Shown piece by piece: positions 50,800 through 63,621 of a DNA stretch of 64,000 bases. Position 1 is the stretch's first letter. Each line of letters opens with the position of its first letter. The position numbers and the translations under genes were made by a program. The notes beneath the pieces were generated by a model. That model was given only the letters and a program-made list of their open reading frames with translations, was not told the DNA's origin and did not search any database. Source of the stretch: Xiphias gladius (Eukaryota; Chordata; Actinopteri; Istiophoriformes; Xiphiidae); contig NC_053406.1 in the NCBI RefSeq assembly GCF_016859285.1, positions 12,150,026 to 12,214,025 of the forward strand, in the 5' to 3' direction.

Positions 50800-53666
50800 C
50801 TGTGTTGTCATGCCAAAAAAAAAAAAAAAAAAAAAGGTGACACTGAAAGTTTGTGCATTTCACAACACACACACACACACACACACGCATGCATTGCTGC
50901 AGTTTACCTCAAACATTTAGAAGTGCATGCATTTGACTGTCAGGCCATTGTGTAACATTATGTATTGATCTACAACAATCAGATCAATATTATGAACCAG
51001 TACTCACAATTTTTAGAATGTATTTGCTTGATGAAAGTTGTGTCTACTTTTGGCCAAAGCCTGGGTTATTCAGATAGATAATTACTCGAGCTCTGGTTTA
51101 AGAGTAAGGTTTCATTTTTTCTTTTCCCTCTTTCTCTGTCACAGCTCAAATAATATGGGTTTTCCATTTATTTGTGGTTTTGAGGGCATAATTATAGGGT
51201 AAATAAAAGTACTGCAAAAGAATTATATTGTATTTTAAACATCAATCGAAACCACTTGCCATTTATGTTACCGCAGTATTTCCTAAGAGGGTAACCTAAG
51301 ATAGTGGCAGTATCAGGCTTATCAACAGCTTGTCTCTTGATGATATCGGGAAACATTTTTTATTGCTGTTGGGTAAAAATGTACAGCTGAGCCAAATCTT
51401 TATGGAATAAGATGTAGCGACAGTGATGTATTGCTCCATATAGTGTATTTTGGGTAAACTTAAATTAGCTCCCGCAAACAGGCTGTCCCGATATGTCTTC
51501 TATGACAGTTAGTCCACACAACAGATATTTACTTTGTATTAAATGTGAAGTATTGGCAGCTTTGATCTTCAGTACAGAGTTCCCTGCAGTTGGTTTTAGT
51601 ACTCGCACATTTTTCCTGGTGGTGACCTTGTGAAAAGTCAACACCAGAGAGATACAAGTATAACTGTATAGGCCTACAACCTGATAAATGAAAAAAAATA
51701 AAAGAATGCAGAAAAGTATAGTTAGAATGGCATTCGTTCTTTTCCTTTAGGTGTACCTTCCATATCTACGTCTCTTGCAAACGCTGTATGTTACGAGTGC
51801 CCATAACTGTAATATCAGTAGGAAGTTCACACACCTTGCTGGGTTTTGTGCCGGGATTTAAGTGAGTTTACGCAACAGACGTTCTGAAAATGCACTGACA
51901 TATGGATGGCACACTGGAGACAAAGAGTTTTTGCAATGTGAAATGATTGCTTCAGTAAATACAACAAAACTAACCCTGTTCCTCTCCCTTAAGCTTAATT
52001 TAACAAAGACAAGGTACTTGGAAGTTACATTTTTTTTTAATCATGTGAAGCTGAAAACAGCGGCACTCGTCTTCTTCTCAACTTAAATTATGTTGTAATT
52101 TGATTGTGGAGATAACAGAGCTGGTCATAAGGATTGAAGTGCTCACCTTTTTCTACCTTCACATTCAGATTAAGTGTTTTGTGGTTACATCCTTGAGGGC
52201 ATTTTAGAGTTATACTGATTATTTCTGATAAGTTTTTGTTTATCCATCCTGTGTGTGTGTGTGTGTGTGTTTGGTTGTATACATGAAGAATAAATATGTA
52301 TGTAACATGTTTAGTACAAGTAAAACTTCTACACTGAAAACCCATTTAAGTTAAACTATGTAAGTATATTCGGGAAATGCACTTAAAGTATTAAAAGTAA
52401 AATTACTCAAAGCAGAAAAATGTCCCCTGTGATTGATATACTAGTATATATCATATCATTAGATTATTATAACTCATGCAACTAATTTGTAAACAGCATT
52501 TTGCTGTTGCAACTGGTTGAGGTACAACTAGTTTTTAACGTGGGCAATTTAATATAAGGCTGATTATTTCCATTATGAATTAATCTCCTGATCATTTGCG
52601 TGATTAATCAATTGATTGTTTAGTTTGTAAAACTTCACAAAATAGTGAGAAATGTCCTTCACAATGATCCAGAGCCACAGTGAAACCTTCAAATGTCTTG
52701 TTTTGTAAAACTGATTAATCAACTGATGATCACATTTTTTTGTATTGAAAATCTAAATTCATAAAGTACTATAGCTGCCAAATTGATTGTAGAGGAGTAA
52801 AAAGTACAGTGGAATGTGAAGGGGTAAAAATATGAAGTGGCATGACAAGAACATACTCAAGTAATGCATAATGAAACTAAAACATCTCATTGTAAGTCAA
52901 AATTATGAGACAGTGACTTAAGATGTTTTGACTTAGTATTCTTTTAATTCATAATAATGCTTAATTTTCACATAGTATATGACAAAAGTTTGTTTCTCAT
53001 CATTTTTGACTCAGTAACTATTCTGCTAATCGAATAGTCATTTTTAAAGCAACAATGTCAAATATTTGCTGTTTCTTGCTTCTCAGATTTGAGGATTTGA
53101 TGCTTTTCTTTGACACATGATGGTAAACTGACTATCTTTGGATTTTGGACTGTTGGTTGTAAAAAACATAAGACGTTTTTAAGACCTCACCTTGGACTCT
53201 GGAAAATTATAATGGGCATTTATCAGTGTTTAATGTCCTATGACTGGTCTGCTAATAGATTTTCATCTTGTAAGATAAATGAATGGAAACCAATGGCTTC
53301 CTGTCTTGGTGTAGTAAAAGTACATTAAAAATTCCAAACGACAACAGCACGGTTTGCAAAATAGTTAACTGTAATGTTAAGTGGATGTGATTTGTAATAC
53401 TTAATAAATGATTAGTAATTAATAAATTTTTCTAAGCAATGCAACAGAATCTGACGGGTCACAGATTTCACTGTAACACCGGGGACCCCTCCTGCTCAGT
53501 GTTTTGAAAAATAATTTGAAGAGTCATTAAAGGGCATTTAGAAACATACATGTTCAGCGCTTTGCCCGCATTTGAAACACCTTTGCAGCTGTTGTATAAA
53601 CTGTGCGAGAACAAGCAGCCAACTGTATGGACGTGATATTCACGATGTGCGTTTCTCCACACACAG
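50800..53666. other. Repeat-rich gap before the chordc1 remnant
   Basis: No host gene is recognised. It contains a short CA run (50864-50886), a TG run (52250-52270), and a nested pair of teleost repeats at 52.37-52.87 kb. The first chordc1 exon should lie near its right end. A weak C-N-R...F pattern at about 53.44 kb is too degenerate to call. Confidence 0.4.
52370..52870 (-). repeat. CCACCACTG-type repeat (copy 3) with a nested repeat
   Basis: The left portion, 52370-52560 (AAAGTATTAAAAGTAAAATT, TGTAAACAGCATTTTGCTGT), and right portion, 52795-52870 (GAGGAGTAAAAAGTACAGTG), are consecutive parts of one repeat in the same orientation as the 8.4 kb copy. They are separated by about 230 bp of GATTAAT-type repeat (52560-52790: GTGATTAATCAATTGATTG and AAATGTCTTGTTTTGTAAAA), which must have inserted later. 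Confidence 0.6.
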
Positions 53667-54760
53667 ATGCCTGCACCTTCCACCCCGGGGTGCCTGTGTT
53701 TCACGATGCGCTCGAGGCAAGTTAGGTCATCCCTTGCCAATAAATGGTTAATACACGTTCAAGTCAGATAAGTCATTTGGATGCGCACATGGAGAGGTCA
53801 TCTTAGTTTTATGTGTCACCAAGCGTATAGTCTACATCCGTATAGTATCTCACATTTTAGTCATGTTCACTTCTCCGGTATTACTTGAATAAAGTGGCCA
53901 GTGGGACAGGTTTTGAATACTTCATCTGTCTTCCCACTGTAGGCTTGGTCCTGCTGCGAAAGACGCACTACAGACTTCTCAGACTTTACCTTCAGATAGT
54001 TGGTAGTTGTGGGGGGGTTTAGGGGTTTTATTTGAACCAGTTCTGCTTTTCCATGCTGGCTCAAAGGTAGCATTATTCAAATGGGCTTTTTACACCTGTG
54101 TCGGTGTTTATATGGGTATTAAAGGGCTGTAGCAGGGGTCCCCTCAACAGTGGGAAGCCAGCAGAAGGCGGTGCGTCCCGAGGTGAAGACTTCAGGAGCT
54201 GAAACCCAGAGGAAATCCTTACATTATTCAAGCTCCCAAACCCCCGGAGCAGGTTCATGGGCTGAGGTTGACAGTTTTGACCAAAATGGCATTAAACACA
54301 TGGACAACACAGGTAAACACGTGGATTTCGGCGGGACTACAGAGAACATGAACACAGATACAAATTCAGACCCATGTGGAGGCGATGCGAGGAGTAAACT
54401 GTGGTTCTGTTTCTGCACAGATGAAGAGCTGGATGAGGTGAAGCTTGGTACTTCCTGTAAGAATGTAGGATGTTCTAAGGTATGATACTGACTCTGACAG
54501 AAATTTCATCATTTAGATGATAGTTTTGATGATGATAGAATAATCTTCCTGAGTTAACTCTTCATTTAGACAATTTTTTTTTCTTCCGTTTTTGATGCAC
54601 AGATAACAGGTAGAAGGAAGTTCAGTGTGTGTAATGGGTAGTTACAAAAACTGTGTCTTTGATTCTCTTTGTGCTTCAGTAGTGTTAGTCTGGACCAACA
54701 AGTGACGGGGAAGTGCGCAAACACCACCCTGGAGTTCCTGTTGTCCTTGAGAGGCGAAAA

Positions 54761-54781
54761 CACACACACACACACACACAC
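54761..54781. repeat. (CA)n microsatellite
   Basis: About ten CA units follow the degenerate chordc1 exon at 54.7 kb. Confidence 0.9.
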
Positions 54782-55067
54782 GAACACCCGTGACCCTCTG
54801 TCCAAGTGTTTATTGATCAGTCTTTAGTGTGTAGTTGTTCTAAAACTAGTCTAACCTGTTGTCGAGCTTTTGTTCAACATGCTTTATGAAGTGTGTGTGT
54901 GTGTTTGTCTGCAGTATGAAGTACTGGAGCTGCTGCAGGAAGAAAACATAAGACTTCATCTCCTTTTTGTCCCAGCAGGCTGCACTACAGGAAGTCACCT
55001 CTGGAGAAAAAATAACCAGGTCAGAAAGGAAATACCAAGAATGTAGAGGAGATATTATTGTTATGGG

Positions 55068-55070
<3 letters not shown>

Positions 55071-55143
<73 letters not shown>
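55071..55143. repeat. (CA)n microsatellite
   Basis: About 36 CA units in a former chordc1 intron. Confidence 0.95.
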
Positions 55144-55144
<1 letters not shown>

Positions 55145-55870
55145 AGGAAACCTTCAAGAGAAGCTCACTCCAGCTCACTGTATGTGCAGAGTAGTGTCTG
55201 TGAATTGTCTTGTGGCTTGCTCGCTCTTTGAATTTTCCCACAGGAAAGACATGAATTAAATACACTTATATTTTCTCATTATTATTTTTTTAAATGGTGT
55301 TATTTTTTCAACACAAGACTATTGCCCATTGAACCGGGGGTATGAGGCTTATTCGCATGCCTCTCTCAAATCCGATTTTCATAAATGTTTTTATCAGGCT
55401 CAAGCAATACGCACTTGATGAAAATAAAAAGTCTTTTCTTCTCCTTTCTCAAGCTTCTCTGTCTCTCTCTGTCTCTAGGGGATGAAGGTGATGCCGTGTA
55501 GGTTTGACTGGCACCAGGCAGTCAGGTAATCATCTCCGTCTATGCCAAGAACGCCCTACCAGAGCTGAGCTACGTGGAGGCCAACAGCACCGCGGTAAAA
55601 ACACACAAAGGCATGCAGACATATCAGCACATGGTTGTTATTATGAGCACACACTGCCCCTCTCATATGTCCTCCCGATCTCACGTTAACTCCCTCATAT
55701 GTCAGCATAACTCTGCCCTATGTCTCTGATTGTTCCAGGTGAACATGTGTGCGGTGTTTGTGGGAGATAAAGAGTTTGAGCAGAAAATCAGTTTATGGGG
55801 GGTAAGTGAACACCTGACACCTTGCAGTATATGCAGTAGCTCATCGAGGGTCTAAGGATAGAGGGTGTTA

Positions 55871-55936
55871 TATGCTGTACAGATTGTAAAGCCCCTTTTT
55901 TGTGGTGTTGGGCTGTATAATAGAATTGATTTGACC
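55871..55936 (+). repeat. Retroposon-like 3' tail
   Basis: TGTACAGATTGTAAAGCCCC, then TTGGGCTGTATAATAGAATT and GATTTGA, resembles the tail of a common fish retroposon (AAGCCC...TTGGGCTATATAAATAAAATTGA). Only the 3' end is recognisable, inside a former chordc1 intron. Confidence 0.5.
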
Positions 55937-56489
55937 ATAGTCAAAGAAGGCTGATTGCAGTTTTAGTCCATTCATGTAATGATATGAACCTCATTTGTAG
56001 AGCTCGCTCAAGGCAACAAATAACAAAACCAAAACAATGACAAAAAGGAAATGGAAAAGGTAAAAATATGGTTTAAAGAAAAAAGTTATGACTTTGGCAC
56101 CCCCTGTGGTACTATCAGAAAAGACAAGGATGACTGGTGAGCTTTGTGCATGTCATACCCCAGTCTCTCATTCCTGGTCTTTCCCCGCCTCTCCTCATAT
56201 ACGGGTTAATAAAGTCAAAGTTTTAATCTTGAAGTCTTTGAAAAACAAAGTATGAAGAAAGCAAACAAACAAACAAAAGCGTGGAAGCACGAGAGAGCAA
56301 ACATCTTCCAAAAGAAACCTTAACCCTAAATGTGTGTTCAACAGTAAAGAAGTGTTTTAGACAGAGAGATCTTCTTATCTTCTTCCCATCAGGCTGTGGA
56401 GGTGAAGAGCAGCGTGGTGAGCTCTGATGGCTGCAAAGATGGAGGTGTCTCTGAAGAAGACTGAGCAGGAGGAAACCAAACAGACATAG

Positions 56490-57831
56490 CTGCCTCAAAC
56501 CTCACTTCCTACCTGTGTCAGAAGTGTCACCTGAGCCAATCACACCTCTCGTCATTTGAGCATTGTCTCCTCCGGCATCACCTGTGTATCCCCAGTCCTT
56601 TCTACTCAGTGGACACGAGAGCCTCTTACAACTTGACAACTTGTGACTATGTTACAGATGGTAATATTAGCAACTTACTGTTGCTTTAATGAGGTTTACA
56701 TAATTTGGGCATGTTGGCTGGTGTATTTTTGCATCTCCTAAGTTGGTTACTGTTGTTCAACAGTGAAATATGTGTCTCTGAAAGATATGTACTGTATATT
56801 TAAGCTTGCATTCAGTTGGACCTCCAAATTAGTAATTGTTTTTTTTATTCAGCATGACCTTGGAGTCACAAAAAATTTCAAAAACCTTTATCATAGATAT
56901 TTATAACTAATCAAACCTACAGGCACAGTAGCGTTGTTACCAGAAGACCATCTTAACGTGTTCATTTTTAGAAGATATAGACTTTTGCTAACAGAATTAT
57001 ATTTTTTACACAGTAGTTTTTCCATCCTGTGAGCCGGAGTGGATCAGCATCTGATCGTCTGCTCTGTCACTTGATTTACTGTCCAACTGTGGCACTGAAA
57101 TATCATACAGGACATATTTTTCACTTATTTTGAAATAACGTTGCCATATATTTTCTCTTATCCCTCATCTTACATTATTCTCATTTTCGTTGTCTATGTT
57201 TAGCTTTCTTGCTTCATTATGACAGTCCTGGTGTGTCAGGACTTTAACCACCTATCCAAATGGTAAAATGCATTTCCTTCAACAGAAATCTGGTTTCATG
57301 CAGGTTTATCGTTAAATTTTCTTCTATATTTTGGTGTGTGCAAAAGTACCGTGTGCCTTTAAAGAAATGAAGGAAACTAGTAAAGATATCGTCATGGATA
57401 TAAATAAAACTCAGCCATTTCTGTCACCTCTCACATTTTTTTTCTCAGACCAATACAGGGACAAGATATCAGTTGTTCTCTGCCAACATGTCAAGGATAG
57501 GTTGATTTTATTTGGCTCCCTCATAGCCAGAGACAGTTATTACAAAACAAAACAAAACAAACAAACGAAAAAGAATAAATGATTACTCTCCGTAGCCACT
57601 TAAGAAATCGGAAACCAAGAGTTGAAATACAGTTTTGTAAGTTGTATTCTGGGAGTGGTGCTCAGAGCGTCACTGTATTACAGAGCTCTGGTCGTTTCTG
57701 GAACATGACAGGGATTTCCCATTGTTGTGTGTGTTCGCAGGTAGTGTATTCTCTCTCGTCACATGTTGGTGCAATAAAGTAGTAGTCAATTGATAGTTCA
57801 TTCACTTGGCTTTAAACTGTTTGTGCCTGCT
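56490..57831. other. chordc1 remnant / naalad2 convergent gap
   Basis: No coding signal. TTTATT at 57507-57512 is a candidate minus-strand poly(A) signal for the peptidase gene. The frames at 57.3-57.8 kb show no family resemblance. Confidence 0.4.
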
Positions 57832-60439
57832 TCATGCAGGTGGTGTTAGGGTCATAGCGGCAGCATGAACAATGAATGCTGCAATGCTGATTTGACGCTT
57901 GACTTCCTCCCAGGCCTTCTCTGGGTCAGCTGAGTTTTCAATGTCAAACAATGCATCATAGATCCCAGGGAAAGACTCCCCTGCATATTTATTATGGCTG
58001 CTGGGAGCAAAAATCACATGCCTGCAAAGAGCGAAGAGGGTGTTGTGTTAAAGAATGTACAGGAGGTATTAAAGAAACTGCAGCAGTCTGGTAGTAATCA
58101 CTATTTAAGACATAATTCTAAATATTTATAAAGAGACAGGGTAAGAAGAATCCGTAGATCACAAAACATAAAAATATCCAGCAATGGTTTGCAAATGCTG
58201 CCTCAAGTGCATCTGGTGAAGATGACAGAAGGAATTTGGTGAGATTTGAGAAGAGTGAAATCATCTCTCTTGAGTGGGGAAGAATTCACATATATGCGTA
58301 CAGTTTTAAAGATGATGCTCTTCCCTCTTAGGTTAGTGTTTTGCTGGAGAAAAATGTTTTTTATCTTCAGCTGTCATATGGTAAACAAGCCCGTTCTTAA
58401 GTGCAAAGTTGGAGAGAGAGATAATGAGCATTTGATAAATAAACACTGTCTGACATCAGGCTTTACAGTAAGAAAAGCACAGGGGTGTATTAAAAATGCT
58501 GAGTTTAATCTTACTGACCATTACATGTCAACTACAGTCGACACTGCCGGCCAGGGGTTGCAGTAGTGAAGTATACAACAAGTTGGTGAGACTCCTGCCT
58601 GGTACTTTTAAAACCAAATGGGAGAAAATATGTGTGAGTGAGAGAGTGTGTGAGACCTACCTGTAGAAGGGTCTACCAGGTAAGCCCAGGGGGTCTAGAA
58701 AGGCTCTCTCCAGATACATGAGCTGATCGTTCACGACACGTACCTGCAGAGGACTGAAGGACACACACACACACACACACACACAGCAAATGCCATTAGA
58801 CACACACGTAACTGTATAGAGACTGAACAAATATTCAACTGCAGGCAGACACCAGAACACCAACTCCAACCCATTTAAGCTTTTGTTCGACACCGAAAAT
58901 GTGTGAAATGTTAAACACACTCTGCTCTGTTGATCGTCCGCAGGCGCTCATGGAAATCCCTGGCTGCAACAGTGAAGTTTTCCACTGCAGAAATCAGTAC
59001 ATCTGGATATATGGAGAAAAAAATTGAATGCAGAGATGTTTGGTCAGCAAGTTGGATCACTTGTTTAAACATTTGAGCTATACTTAAAACTTACCATAGA
59101 CTGAGCACAAAGTGACCAAAATCAACTCACCAAACGACACCTCGTACACCTCCATCTCCTCTGGGTGCTTCTGCGCCAGCTTAGAGATGCTGTGTGCGTA
59201 CTTCCTCAGTGAGTCGGCGTACTGGTTGGCATCAAGAGGGAGCAGCTGGGAATCTGCCAACAGGAAGATGATCCCTCCTCTCACCTGGGCCACGGCCCGA
59301 AGCCTTCTGAAGGAGGGGTCGTAAAACTTCTCCACAATCTCAAAGGTTTCATACACGCTGTGATAGACTGGATAACTGCTGTATTGCTCTGTTTTCTGAA
59401 TGCGCGCACACACACACACACACACACATTTATGATTCACAGGGAGCTTAAATAAATATACAATCACACTACCAGGTATGGTAAATCTGATAACATATGA
59501 TGCTTGTGCACAAATCATGTACCTTGTTCTTTGTGTATCTGGCTCTGCCTGCAGCGATTCCCAGACGGATAAAATAGGCCTCAAAATCACTGCCTGAACC
59601 AAGTTTACTGATCCTACAGTACAACAGAGTGAACATCAGACTCATTAATTGGTGTATTGGATTAATGTCTTGTTTTTTTAAATTGGCTAGTTAAGACAGG
59701 CCAACAAATTTTACATTCGAAACACGTTTTAAACCCAACGCACTCCTCAGATGTGACCTGGTTTGTCTAAATTTCATTATCTTCCTCCCTTATTCTTAAT
59801 CTTCTCTACTCAGTGCCGATTTCACCGGTCTGCACTCTCGGCTGCTGAAGATTTTTGTTGCTCTAACCTTGTGTATTTCATTGTTTTTGTTTTCCATTTA
59901 GTTTATGTACACCCTGACTCTGACCCAAACAAGCAACTGATGGGGATTCTTTGTACCTGGGTGCATCACGGTCGTTAGTCCAGTTGTCCCTCTTATGCCA
60001 GCTCTCGTACAGAGAAACTCCCTCGTTTCCTTCCTCCGGACTGGCTATCTAAATGCAAAAATGGAAAGGAAGACACAGGGACATAGTGAAGAGAAAGAGA
60101 TTGCATGAAAGACGAAGGTTTTTTACTCATATCAATTTCAGATATATCGTTACTTTGCATGTGCATAAATCGGCTCACCTGCTTGGTGAGGTCATACACC
60201 AAAGTGTGTAGAGACGGAGTGCAGTCAACCCTCAGTGTGTACATTCCTTCGAAATCAAACACACACAAGTCGTATCAAAACTAATTCAGCCTCTACACAG
60301 GCCACAGCTTATTGAGAATATTGAGCTGCACACAAAAAACATACTCACCCTCTATGGCAGAGTCTGCATTGATGTAGGCCACAGCTCTCTCCTGCAGCAG
60401 CTTGGCATTGTCCTGTTGAGAGGGATGAAGTGAGGAGTG

Positions 60440-60500
<61 letters not shown>

Positions 60501-60814
60501 TGGGTGTGTGGGTGTGGGTGTGTGGGTGTGTGGGGTACCTCTGCCCATTCTGTAGATCCCAGCAGTCCAAACTCCTCTGCATCCCAGCTGGCAAATATTA
60601 TAGTCCTCCTCGGCCTCCAGCCTACACACACACACACACACACACACTGAGTACTGACTATTGAGCACAGTATTCACTGAACTGCAGAGACATACCTTTA
60701 TTGAGCAGCCTGCCAGCACTCCTGACAATTTCATGGACCACTGCAGCCCCAGACATGGGATCGATTCCTCCAAACACCCAGGCATCCCGGTGCCCTCCCA
60801 AAATCACGTACCTG

Positions 60815-60889
<75 letters not shown>

Positions 60890-63588
60890 AGAGCCAACAC
60901 CACATGTTGAAAAAGGAATAAGAGAAAAAAAATTATGAGAGTTTCTTTCCTAATTTCACACAGTTCTTCTTTTTTAAAAATACAAGTGCTACCAAATTCT
61001 GCTTCTATCACAGAACTTTTAGACCAAAAAAAAAAAGGCTCTTCCTTCAGACACAACTAAAATTGTTTTTCTGAATGTTCCTTGCAAAAAATTTAGCAAC
61101 ATTTTCTGCTAGAAGGCAATTAAATGATTTTATCCTCCCATTCTAAACTGTTTGTTTTTGAAGTTATTTGTGTCCATACTGGCATTATTAATGTTACTCG
61201 CACGTGTTGGTTGTGTTGCAGATGTTGCAGAAACCCTGAATGAAGGGTTAGGACAAGTTGGACTGTTTTACCTGGCTCCAGAGCTCCTCTAATCCTGCCA
61301 ATGACATTGTAGATCCTGGTTACCTGGTTGTTAGTGTGGATGTTCATACGCACCTTCCTGGGAAAGACAGATTATCAAGGAATGAGTGATACACGTAGAG
61401 GAAAGAAAGATACAAAGACATATGAAGAGACAGGGGAAACAGATCAATAGAGTGATGACTGATGCGAGCAGGACTTGGGGATAGAGAGTGGGCAAGGTTA
61501 TAACATTTGCTAAAGATTAGTGTTTTTCTATTTGTTGTTACAATGTCCGGCAGCCTCAGGAAGATAGACAAATACAGATACAGATAAACAAACAACAGAG
61601 AAGAGGGGTGCAAGGAATAGAGACCCAGTGCTCTCAAGCTGCAGCATACAAGTCCTTTATGAAGTGTTTTCCAACCTAAAATTCAGTTCTGCAGAAAAAT
61701 AAATGACCCATTAAGAGAATAACACAGTGGATTCTATTTGTTGTTAGGGGGGTTGTTTTCCCCTGAAACCCCCCAAACTGCTACGTTAATGCTGTTGCAT
61801 ATGGGTGCAAACTACATGCTAATTTGTGCAGCGTGTATGTGTGTGGATGTGTATGTATGTCCCTCACACACACACACACACAGGGTACAAGGGCCTTCAT
61901 TGTGCTTCAGTTGGCTACTTGCCACTGGGTCATTAAAGATGAACAAGAGAAGAGGAGCGACAAAAACGGAGAGACAATCCACACGCTGAACACAGAATGT
62001 GGACGGCAGTGAAGCTGCGGTGAGGATAGACTATCGACTGGAGAGGAAAGAGGTTTATTTTGAAAAAAGATGGAGGATGGAAGAATCACATCATCACTGG
62101 GTAAAGCAGACGCAAGTGGTCATTTCGACGGGAGGAAAGCTTTACAAAAGCACTTACTGGCTCTTGAAGTTATCTGTAAAGCCTGGACCAATCCTGTAGG
62201 AGACATTCAGACCTCCTTTCCAGTTATTAGGTGGAATTTGTCCTCCCATGTTCCTGTAGAATGGTAAATAATTCACATATTCGGTAAATAATACAAATCA
62301 GCTGCTTATTTCATTCAGGGACCCCAATAAAAATTTTAGTTTCTTGCCCTAAATTCCAAATTCAAGTTAAGTTAAAATAGCACTGCGCTGCATGAAACTA
62401 AACATTATGAAGTGCAGGAAAAGAAAAGACAGTTTTTACTTGAGCAGGTGAACTGCATCATGGAAGCCAATTGGATGCACAGGAATCTTGGGAAGTCCCA
62501 CTCCATCCTCAATGCTGGATCTGTAGGTATATTCTGTGAGGGAGGAGAGACAGGACTATGCTAGATAAACCCACACACACACACACACACACACACGTAT
62601 AGATTCATACAGGCTCTAGCGCATCTACACAGACATACGCACCTTTAGCGGGGTACCCTGGTGTGAGTGGGTCTCCCGCTCCGTTCAGGTTGAGAACATT
62701 TCCTCTCTGTACTCCTCCACCAGGCAGATTCCAGCCATCAGGATAAGGCTGTGCACACACAAACACATGTAAATGCATTTTAATGCTACTGTTTCCAGTC
62801 ATTTGCTTCGTTTATAAGGTGGATCTTGAATTTACAGTTGTCGTGTGTATAATTTACCTGGACTCCAGCAGCCCAGTAATCTGCCGGGTCTGAGAACATA
62901 ATGATCCCCTTTGCTCCGGCCAACATGGCATTCTTCACCTGGTGGAGGGACGGAGCAGTGAGTCATGTTGCTGATGTGCAAGATTTTACTTATTGCAGTC
63001 TGTGTGGACACCTGCTGTGTCATGACACACTGACACAATTCAGTGATGATTGATTTGACTTTCATGAAATGCATTATTTAAAGATGTGCGAGTGTGTGAA
63101 AATATTTTGTAATGCCACCATGATGAATTAATAATCAACCACCACTACTACAGAGCTTTGACCACAACTGAAAATCCCTAAATGAGCTGGAGAAGATCGA
63201 GGTTCATCAGCATTTTAACCGTCTGGGTGTATTCCTATTAGTTGCAAAGCTCAGTGAATGAATTAATTGGGATTTCACGTGGAGTACTGACCAAGATTTT
63301 TCCTACCTTATTGCCTCTGAATATTTTCCCATATCTGACAATGGCAATCTTCCCAGTTATATTGATGCCCATCTCCCTCTCCAACTGGAAGAAGTCTTCT
63401 GTACGACCATAGTTCACATAAACCAAGTCGCCCTGGAGAGAGAGACAGAACAAAGGGACATCTTAGTGCTTGTTTTATCAGATAGGTGAGGGGGAGGATG
63501 GGTAATATTTAAAATCCATGTTAACTATTTTTACTGCTGCGGTAAAAAACTATTTAAACATCCCTGTCAATGTCGTGATAAGGTTGTG

Positions 63589-63621
<33 letters not shown>

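Larger units (their letters stand above)
53667..56489 (+). pseudogene. chordc1: Decayed chordc1 copy with introns retained
   Basis: Pieces of CHORD-containing protein 1 (an HSP90 co-chaperone) follow in order with splice sites. 53667-53716 gives ACTFHPGVPVFHDALE. 53943 onward gives AWSCCERRTTDFSDF. 54142-54300 gives AVRPEVKTSG and YIIQAPKPPEQ in different frames. 54418-54480 gives EVKLGTSCKNVGCSK. About 54684-54752 gives HHPGVPVVLE. 54916-55019 gives MKYWSCCRKKT then GCTTGSHLWRKN. About 55484-55594 gives MPCRFDWHQA then VIISVYAKNALPELSYV. 55739-55800 gives the CS-domain VFVGDKEFEQKISLWG. A last exon runs to about 56489. Lesions include an in-frame TAA after MKYWSCCRKKT, frame changes in at least three exons, and loss of a CHORD cysteine (EVRKHH where EVCVYH is expected). 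Introns show it is an unprocessed relic. Its tail-to-tail position beside the M28 peptidase matches human NAALAD2-CHORDC1. The related melusin (ITGB1BP2) is a less likely source. Confidence 0.8.

Noticed and set aside
53400-53480. Possible first CHORD exon of the chordc1 relic
   Set aside because: Only a weak C-N-R...F pattern with a stop; too degenerate to claim.
53867-54258. Minus-strand frames of 61-68 aa
   Set aside because: Antisense to the chordc1 relic exons, with no independent support.
60345-60921. Cys-Val and Thr-His repeat proteins on both strands
   Set aside because: Microsatellite translations overlapping real naalad2 exons.
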